The position numbers and the translations under genes are program-made. A DNA stretch of 20,018 bases from DASZTU01 sp035493835 (GTDB taxonomy: Bacteria > Pseudomonadota > Alphaproteobacteria > Rhizobiales > Devosiaceae), in assembly GCA_035493835.1 (NCBI GenBank), contig DATJHO010000005.1:1-20018 (forward strand), in the 5' to 3' direction. Shown here piece after piece: positions 15,326 to 20,018 of the stretch (positions within the stretch are counted from its first letter, which is position 1; every line of letters begins with the position of its first letter). Below the pieces are notes generated by a model. The model saw nothing but the letters and a program-made list of their open reading frames with translations, made no database searches and was not told the DNA's origin.

Positions 15326-15352
15326 GTAACATTTTGTTATATCAAGATGTTA
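15326..15352. promoter_or_regulatory. AT-rich inverted repeat upstream of porin copy 3
   Basis: GTAACAT (15326-15332) and ATGTTAC (15346-15352) form a perfect 7-bp inverted repeat. A competing inner hairpin TAACA-TTT-TGTTA (15327-15339) shares the left arm. It stands out as AT-rich in a GC-rich region, about 185 bp before the gene, and could be an operator. Confidence 0.35.
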
Positions 15353-15400
15353 CGACGTTGGCCCACAACTGCTGTTGTTCCTTGGCAGGCGGTACCTGCG

Positions 15401-15490
15401 GCAAAATGGACACAACAGGGCGAAATTGTGCAGCAAATCGGGCAAAAGTCGTGGCCTCGTGTAGCAGCAAGTACCAATGCCAGATACATT
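15401..15490 (+). promoter_or_regulatory. Conserved upstream block of porin copy 3
   Basis: GCAAAATGGACACAACAGGG (15401-15420) matches 19 of 20 bases of the block before copy 2. ATACATT (15484-15490) follows after the same 63-base interval. The intervening bases are largely different. The ribosome site AGGAGGGT is at 15523-15530; the leader after ATACATT is 19 bases longer than in copy 2. Confidence 0.55.
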
Positions 15491-15534
15491 TGAGTCGGTT
15501 TCAGTTGGACTTGCAATTGCTTAGGAGGGTGACG

Positions 15535-16197
15535 TTGAAGATTTCTAGCAAACTGATGCTGACCACCGCCGTGGTGGTAGCCTTTTCCACCGGCGGCGCC
15601 TTTGCCGCTGATCTCAGCATTCCGGCGCAGCCCGCGCCGCCCGTAGTCGCCGCCCCGACCAATTGGGATGGCCCCTACATCGGTGCTTCCATCGGTTATG
15701 GCTGGGGTACCTCGAATCTGACTTACAATCCCAATCCGGCGTTCAACGACAACGCCAGCCCGAATGGCTGGCTGATTGGCGCCCAGCTTGGTTATAACTT
15801 CCACCTCGCCGATCAGCTGGTCGCCGGCGTCGAAGGCAATATCGACTGGGTCAATCTTAACGATAGCTTCGCGAATAACCCGGCCGACAACTTCCGGGTG
15901 AACTGGGAAGGCTCCATCCGCGCCCGTCTTGGTGTGGATGTCGCCAACATCCTGCCCTATATCGAGGCTGGCGTTGCCTTCGCGAATGCCGATGCGAATC
16001 TGCTCGGCGTGAGCACCAACAATACCCACACCGGCTGGACCGCCGGCGTTGGTGTGGAGTTCATGGTAGCCCAGCAGCTGTCGATCAATGCCGAATATCG
16101 CTACAGCGACTTTGGCAGCCAAGACTTTGGCAGCAACGCCAATTCGATCCACCTTACCGACAATACGTTCCGGCTCGGTCTGAACTATCACTTCTAG
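15535..16197 (+). CDS. Omp25/31-like outer-membrane beta-barrel protein, copy 3
   Basis: This is a 220-residue paralog of copies 1 and 2. The signal peptide (residues 1-24) ends AFA before ADLSIPAQPAP, which is identical to copy 2 at that point. The barrel opens NWDGPYIGASIGYGWG and ends LGLNYHF with the terminal Phe. Strands match: LGYNFHLADQLVAGVEGNIDW, RARLGVDVANILPYIEAGVAFAN, TGWTAGVGVEFMVAQQLSINAEYRYSDFG. The start is taken as TTG 15535: it aligns with the starts of the paralogs ((M)KISSKLML against MKMTGKILL) and has AGGAGG 6 nt upstream. GTG 15529 is too close to that site. A TTG start next to a strong ribosome site suggests translation tuned below copies 1 and 2. A terminator follows. 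Confidence 0.9.
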   Translation: MKISSKLMLTTAVVVAFSTGGAFAADLSIPAQPAPPVVAAPTNWDGPYIGASIGYGWGTSNLTYNPNPAFNDNASPNGWLIGAQLGYNFHLADQLVAGVEGNIDWVNLNDSFANNPADNFRVNWEGSIRARLGVDVANILPYIEAGVAFANADANLLGVSTNNTHTGWTAGVGVEFMVAQQLSINAEYRYSDFGSQDFGSNANSIHLTDNTFRLGLNYHF

Positions 16198-16229
16198 TAG
16201 TGGGCGGGTAGGCCTGACTTTAGACACAG

Positions 16230-16259
16230 TGCCGGGCTCCCAGGAGTCCGGCATTTTTC
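16230..16259 (+). terminator. Rho-independent terminator of porin copy 3
   Basis: TGCCGGGCT (16230-16238) pairs with AGTCCGGCA (16245-16253; one G-T pair) over a 6-nt loop, followed by five T. It lies 33 bp after the porin stop and separates the porins from the sulfotransferase gene. Confidence 0.88.
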
Positions 16260-16336
16260 TTTCCGACGAAACAGACCTACAAACTTCCTCGATCTGGCCC
16301 GATCGCGGAGATAGTCGGCAAAACGGAGTTCGGTGA

Positions 16337-18013
16337 ATGAACGAGGCAGCAGAAAAAACTATCGAAACGAAGGTCACCGTCCCTGATCAGGACGCAAGGC
16401 TGCTGCAGCAATTGGGGCTTCTCGCCCTGCTTCGACGCGGGTTGCCCGTGTTTTACCAAGGCCTGATGCGGGAATCGGATGAGGTGCTTCGGATAGGTGC
16501 GATGGCCGCACTGCTGGAGCTGCGGGCGATTTGGTCCGACCAGGCCGAAATCGTGGCGGCGAGCGCGCATCGTGGCGCTGTAAAGCGCCGGGCCTTCCCC
16601 TTCTTCAAGTCGGTGTTCGAGTATGAGCTCGCCGAAAGGGTTGCTGCCACGCCGACCGAAGATTTCGATGCGCTGCTGACGGCCCGGATGCGGGCAGAGC
16701 TGGCGCTTGATTACAAGCGCATGCTGGAACTCGATCTTGAGCTGTTCCTCTCGCAGGGCACGCCAGAATATCTTTGGAGCGCAGAAAGAGCCGCCGAGCG
16801 TTTTGGCGGCTGGCGGGCGGCCGTTCCGGTTTTCGCGGCCTCCCTCCTGGTCCGGCCCATGGATCCCAATGGACCGTTCCAATTGTTGGCCATGCTGCGA
16901 AACGCCAATCAGGCGACCCTGGTCGAAAGAATCTGCGCGAGCTTCGAAGCGTCAGAGGTCTACAAAGCCGAGGCGGGGGTTTTCCGTGCCGCGCTGCTGG
17001 TGGATTCGGGTCAGCACAAGGAGGCGCTGAAGCGACTCGATCGCGTGCCACCCAATGCGCTGAATGAACGCTTGAACACCCTCAATTATCAGCTGCGTGG
17101 CGAGGCACTCAATGCCCTGGGTTCGTTCCGCGATTCCTACGGCGCCTACCAGCGCATGAACGCTATAGAAAAAGCCACCTTCGACCCGAGGGCGTTTTAC
17201 AAAGGCATACAGCAGCGCAGCCAGTACAAGATCGAGGCGACGGCGGATGATCCCCGGAGTGCGTCGCACCTGATGATGCTCGGGTTCCCGCGCTCGGGCA
17301 CGACCCTGCTGGAAAACGCACTGGCTGTTCACCCCCGCATCGAGACTTTCGAGGAAACCGAGGCGTTTTCGCGGATGGCGCGCTGGATCGAACGCTTTGT
17401 CCCCAGCACTGGGCAGGTGCCGACCACGCTCTTGCAGACCGCGCGCGACAAATATTTCGATGAGCTCGATCGGCAGGCGCAAAAGTCAGCCGACAGCATG
17501 CGTATCGACAAGATGCCGCTCTCCTCGGCAGACGCGGTTTTTCTCAATAATGTGCTGCCTTCGGTTCGATATGTCTTTTCCATCAGGCATCCCCACGATG
17601 TCGTGCTCAGTTGCTTCAGGCAAAGCTTTGGCCCCAACAGCGCCATGGAAAATCTTCGGACCATCGCTGGCGCCGCCGCGCTCTATGATTTCTCCATGAC
17701 CCAGTGGTTCAGCGTCCATTCGCTCGAGGACGATCCGAGCGTCGTCTATGTCCGCTACGAGGATCTGGTCGAATCTTTCCGGCCTACGCTGGAGCGGACT
17801 TTGGAGTTTATCGGGGTCGGCTGGGACGATGCCGTCCTAGGGTTCGTAGAGGCGGCGGATCGGCGATTTGCCAGGACCCCGAGCTACAAGAAGGTCCGCA
17901 GCGGACTCTCGATCGGCGTGCAGTCGTCGCGGGAGAATTACAAATTCCTGTTCGATACCAAGGAAACCGCGATGCTGAAAAAGTGGGTGAAGCACTTCGG
18001 CTATGCCGACTAG
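16337..18013 (+). CDS. PAPS-dependent sulfotransferase with helical-repeat N-terminus
   Basis: This is a 558-residue protein. The C-terminal half (about 310-558) is a sulfotransferase domain: GFPRSGTT (316-323) is the loop binding the 5'-phosphosulfate, and SIRHP (415-419) with VVLSCFRQSF is the 3'-phosphate site, with R417 and the later Ser as PAPS contacts. KVRSGLSIGVQSSRENYKF (about 515-535) resembles the late PAPS/substrate loop. The N-terminal 300 residues look all-helical with TPR-like spacing, as in the TPR-sulfotransferase families of alphaproteobacteria, and may bind the acceptor. There is no signal peptide, so it should act in the cytoplasm, where PAPS from CysDNC is available. The acceptor (carbohydrate, lipid or protein tyrosine) cannot be named. 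ATG 16337 has GGAG 9 nt upstream. Codon use is more mixed than in neighbours (more TTC/TTT and CGA variety), so horizontal gain is possible. Confidence 0.88.
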   Translation: MNEAAEKTIETKVTVPDQDARLLQQLGLLALLRRGLPVFYQGLMRESDEVLRIGAMAALLELRAIWSDQAEIVAASAHRGAVKRRAFPFFKSVFEYELAERVAATPTEDFDALLTARMRAELALDYKRMLELDLELFLSQGTPEYLWSAERAAERFGGWRAAVPVFAASLLVRPMDPNGPFQLLAMLRNANQATLVERICASFEASEVYKAEAGVFRAALLVDSGQHKEALKRLDRVPPNALNERLNTLNYQLRGEALNALGSFRDSYGAYQRMNAIEKATFDPRAFYKGIQQRSQYKIEATADDPRSASHLMMLGFPRSGTTLLENALAVHPRIETFEETEAFSRMARWIERFVPSTGQVPTTLLQTARDKYFDELDRQAQKSADSMRIDKMPLSSADAVFLNNVLPSVRYVFSIRHPHDVVLSCFRQSFGPNSAMENLRTIAGAAALYDFSMTQWFSVHSLEDDPSVVYVRYEDLVESFRPTLERTLEFIGVGWDDAVLGFVEAADRRFARTPSYKKVRSGLSIGVQSSRENYKFLFDTKETAMLKKWVKHFGYAD

Positions 18014-18037
18014 CCCCCGCCACCTGGGTGAGGCCAG

Positions 18038-18178
18038 CTAGTGCCCCAGCGCCAGCTTGATGATCAGGGCGACGCCGGCCACGGCCGCGACGCCCGCCAG
18101 CCACAGCGCGATGAACCACAACAGCCGTTGGGGCAGGGGCGGCTGATGATGGGGCGGATGTCGGGCCGGCCTTGCCAT
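18038..18178 (-). CDS. DUF2474 small membrane protein of the CIO operon
   Basis: This is a 46-residue protein, MARPARHPPHHQPPLPQRLL followed by one transmembrane helix (about 20-41, WFIALWLAGVAAVAGVALII) and a short KLALGH tail. The one-helix layout with W-F-x-x-L-W-L-A-G fits the DUF2474 family, encoded after cytochrome bd subunit II genes in many proteobacteria. By analogy with CydX it may stabilise or assemble the oxidase; this is inference. Its ATG overlaps the cioB stop by one base (TGATG), so translation is coupled. The N-terminus is rich in His and Pro (three His between residues 7 and 11). It converges on the sulfotransferase gene with only 24 bp between stops and no visible terminator. 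Confidence 0.85.
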   Translation of the reverse strand: MARPARHPPHHQPPLPQRLLWFIALWLAGVAAVAGVALIIKLALGH

Positions 18179-19182
18179 CAGTGATAACCCTCGCGCGGGT
18201 CCATTCTGCCGCGAAATACCCAGTAGGCGAAGCCCGTATAGATGAGGATGATCGGGATCAGCACGGCAGCGCCGACAAGCAGGAACGCGAGGGACGAATC
18301 AGGCGCGGCGGCCGCCTCGATCGTCAGCGTCCCCGGGACGATATAGGGATAAAAGCTGATCCCGAGCCCCAAAAAGCTGAGGACGAAAAGGCCAAGCGCC
18401 GCGAGGAACGGCTGCAGATGCCGGTCGTGCGCCAGCCCGAACCAGAGCGCATAGGCGCAGGCGAACACCAGCACCGGCACGATCACCGAGAAGATGGCGG
18501 TGGGGAAGGCAAACCAGCGGGCGAAATAGACCGGGTTCACGAAAGGCGTTGCGAGGCTCACCACCCCGATCAGCGCCAGCGTGCCGATGCCGCTGGCGAG
18601 CGCGATGCGCCGGGCCCTGGCCTGCAGCTCGCCATGTGTCCTGAGGTTGAGCCAGGTCGCGCCGAGCAGGCAATAACCGATCACGACCGCGATGCCGGTG
18701 AGAATGCTGAACGGCGTCAGCCAGTCCCACCAGCCCCCCGAATAGCTGCGGCCCGTGATCCGGATGCCCTGCACCAGGGCGCCAAGGGCAATGCCCTGCA
18801 TCAACGCGGCAATCGTGGAGCCCAGCCAAAAGCCCCAGTCCCAGAGAAAGCGCCCCCGATTGGTGCGGAAGCGGAATTCGAAGGCGACGCCGCGGAAGAC
18901 GAGCCCTAGCAGCATGAGTATCAGCGGTATGTAGAGGGCAGGGAAGACGACGGCATAAGCCAGCGGGAACGCGGCCATCAGCGCGCCGCCGCCCAGCACC
19001 AGCCAGGTCTCGTTGCCATCCCAGACCGGTGCGATCGAATTGGTCATTACGTCGCGATCGGCCTTGTCGGGGAACAGCGGGAACATGATGCCGATGCCAA
19101 GATCGAAGCCATCGAGGACGACATAGGCGAGGACGGCAAAGGCGATCAGCCCAGCCCAGATGGTTGCGAGGTCAAGCTCCAT
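18178..19182 (-). CDS. cioB: Cytochrome bd-type quinol oxidase subunit II
   Basis: This is a 334-residue inner-membrane protein of the CydB family, subunit II of the quinol:O2 oxidoreductase. The N-terminus WAGLIAFAVLAYVVLDGFDLGIG with the conserved D-G-F-D-L-G motif is diagnostic. WDGNETWLVLGGGALMAAFP and the GVAFEFRFR segment are also typical, and eight or nine hydrophobic segments are visible. The start is ATG 19182, with GGGAG 7 nt upstream and a typical MELDLATIW opening; it overlaps the end of cioA by 11 nt. Length is slightly shorter than E. coli CydB and normal for the CIO (cyanide-insensitive oxidase) subgroup. Order on the minus strand: cioA, cioB, DUF2474. Confidence 0.95.
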   Translation of the reverse strand: MELDLATIWAGLIAFAVLAYVVLDGFDLGIGIMFPLFPDKADRDVMTNSIAPVWDGNETWLVLGGGALMAAFPLAYAVVFPALYIPLILMLLGLVFRGVAFEFRFRTNRGRFLWDWGFWLGSTIAALMQGIALGALVQGIRITGRSYSGGWWDWLTPFSILTGIAVVIGYCLLGATWLNLRTHGELQARARRIALASGIGTLALIGVVSLATPFVNPVYFARWFAFPTAIFSVIVPVLVFACAYALWFGLAHDRHLQPFLAALGLFVLSFLGLGISFYPYIVPGTLTIEAAAAPDSSLAFLLVGAAVLIPIILIYTGFAYWVFRGRMDPREGYH

Positions 19183-20018
19183 GATCGTCTCCCGTCTGGG
19201 CCATCTGCAGCGCTGGCGTGATGCCTGCCGCGCGCGTCGGGCCAACGTCTAGTTCCTCCTCGCCCGCCTCGGGCCGGCGCCGCATGAGCCGAAGCATGTA
19301 GAAAACGCCCGCCCCGAAGACGATGAAATAGACGACGATGAAGGCGAGCAGCGAGGCGCCTACCGCCGGGGCGGAGATCGGCGAGAGGCTGTCGGCCGTC
19401 TTCAGCAGGCCGTAGACGGTAAATGGCTGCCGCCCGGTTTCGGTGGTGTACCAACCCGCGAGCACCGCAATGAACCCTGCTGGCCCCATCACCAGCACGG
19501 CCCGGTGAAGCCAGCGATCCGTAAAGAGCCGGTGGCGCAGCCGCTGCACCAGCGACCAGATGCCGATCGCGAGCATCAGCAGGCCGAGGCCGACCATGAT
19601 GCGGAAGGTGAAGAACGGAATGAGCGCGTTGGGGCGCGCATCCTTGGGAAAATCCTTCAACCCCCTGACCTCGCCATCGAGGGAATGCGTCAGGATCAGC
19701 GAACCGAGGATCGGAATCGTGATGGCGTAGCGCGTCGCCTCCGCGGAATCATCGGGTATGCCGAAAAGGATCAGCCCTGCCGGCTTCTCTGTCTCATAGT
19801 GCCCCTCGATCGCGGCGATCTTGGCGGGTTGGTACTCGAGGGTGTTGAGGCCATGCTGGTCGCCGGCGAGGATCTGTAGCGGGGTCACGATGGTGGCCAT
19901 CCACATGGCCATCGACACCATGATTCTCGCCTGCCGGTCCGAAGGGCTCGCCAGCAAATGGTAGGCACCCACCGCCCCGACCATGAACGCCGTGGTGAGG
20001 TAGGCGGCAAAAACCATG
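19172..20018 (-). CDS. cioA: Cytochrome bd-type quinol oxidase subunit I (partial, 5' end outside window)
   Basis: The last 281 residues of a CydA-family protein are visible; the start lies beyond 20018. CydA carries hemes b558, b595 and d, oxidises quinol and reduces oxygen without pumping protons. The quinol loop reads GDQHGLNTLEYQPAKIAAIEGHYE. The HGLNTLE-QPAK-A-EGH pattern and a short loop mark the CIO subgroup rather than the E. coli CydA long-loop form. FRIMVGLGLLML holds the Met expected to ligate heme b558, and GWYTTETGRQPFTVYG is the conserved GRQP segment. The distal heme-ligand His residues are in the missing part. The stop overlaps cioB by 11 nt. Such oxidases favour growth under low oxygen or respiratory inhibitors. 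Confidence 0.95.
   Translation of the reverse strand, partial: MVFAAYLTTAFMVGAVGAYHLLASPSDRQARIMVSMAMWMATIVTPLQILAGDQHGLNTLEYQPAKIAAIEGHYETEKPAGLILFGIPDDSAEATRYAITIPILGSLILTHSLDGEVRGLKDFPKDARPNALIPFFTFRIMVGLGLLMLAIGIWSLVQRLRHRLFTDRWLHRAVLVMGPAGFIAVLAGWYTTETGRQPFTVYGLLKTADSLSPISAPAVGASLLAFIVVYFIVFGAGVFYMLRLMRRRPEAGEEELDVGPTRAAGITPALQMAQTGDDHGA

Larger units (their letters stand above)
14670..15534. other. Long leader region between porin copies 2 and 3
   Basis: This 865-bp stretch has no credible gene. It holds the copy 2 terminator (14698-14730), a fragment resembling the rhizobial AGAGCATGTTCC repeat start (14871-14882), palindromic repeat copy B (14967-15066), a small inverted repeat CTTCCA/TGGAAG (15139-15154), an AT-rich inverted repeat (15326-15352) and the conserved porin upstream block (15401-15490). 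An open frame joined to the porin from 15199 lacks similarity and is rejected as coding. Confidence 0.6.

Noticed and set aside
15199..15534. 112-codon N-terminal extension of porin copy 3
   Set aside because: It would bury the signal peptide and covers the conserved upstream promoter block; the TTG with AGGAGG fits the paralogs.
1..20018. CRISPR arrays, transposases, integrases, phage genes, rRNA
   Set aside because: None seen on either strand by reading; no regularly spaced direct repeats and no recombinase motifs in the translations.

Overview
This window is GC-rich alphaproteobacterial DNA, most likely chromosomal and from the order Hyphomicrobiales (Rhizobiales). Evidence: AapJ-type amino-acid binding proteins, Omp25/31-type small porins, a fused CysN/CysC, a CIO-type cytochrome bd operon, and short palindromic intergenic repeats typical of rhizobia and relatives. 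The genus cannot be fixed by reading alone.

Layout, left to right. (1) 1-720: a decayed fragment of a Dyp-type peroxidase, then tRNA-Pro(TGG), both on the minus strand. (2) 845-2769: a PAP2-family phosphatase (+) that converges on and overlaps a cystathionine beta-lyase (metC, -). (3) 2976-5062: two tandem AapJ-like periplasmic binding proteins (+) with no permease or ATPase genes beside them. They are followed by an orphan start region that runs into a palindromic repeat. (4) 5323-8540: a minus-strand operon cysK - cls - alaX (cysteine synthase, cardiolipin synthase, free-standing Ala-tRNA editing protein). (5) 8700-9635: an exported dienelactone-hydrolase-like protein (-) with Gly where the nucleophile should be. 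(6) 10069-12892: cysD-cysNC (+), sulfate activation to APS and PAPS. (7) 13212-16197: three tandem paralogous Omp25-like outer-membrane barrel proteins (+). (8) 16337-18013: a PAPS-type sulfotransferase with a long helical N-terminal region (+). (9) 18038-20018: cioA (cut by the window end), cioB and a 46-residue DUF2474 protein (-).

Sulfur is the recurring theme: CysDNC makes APS/PAPS, CysK makes cysteine, MetC opens cystathionine to homocysteine, and the sulfotransferase would consume PAPS. Envelope functions are interleaved: cardiolipin synthase, PAP2 phosphatase, porins and the cytochrome bd oxidase. No phage, transposase, CRISPR or toxin gene is visible.

The strongest unexplained signals are: a 20-bp element (19/20 identical) upstream of the second and third porin genes, followed at exactly the same distance by a shared ATACATT; two copies of a roughly 100-bp palindromic repeat, one of which appears to interrupt a secreted-protein gene start; a perfect 7-bp inverted repeat between the hydrolase and cysD; the hydrolase with a lost nucleophile; and the orphan pair of AapJ-like proteins next to metC.
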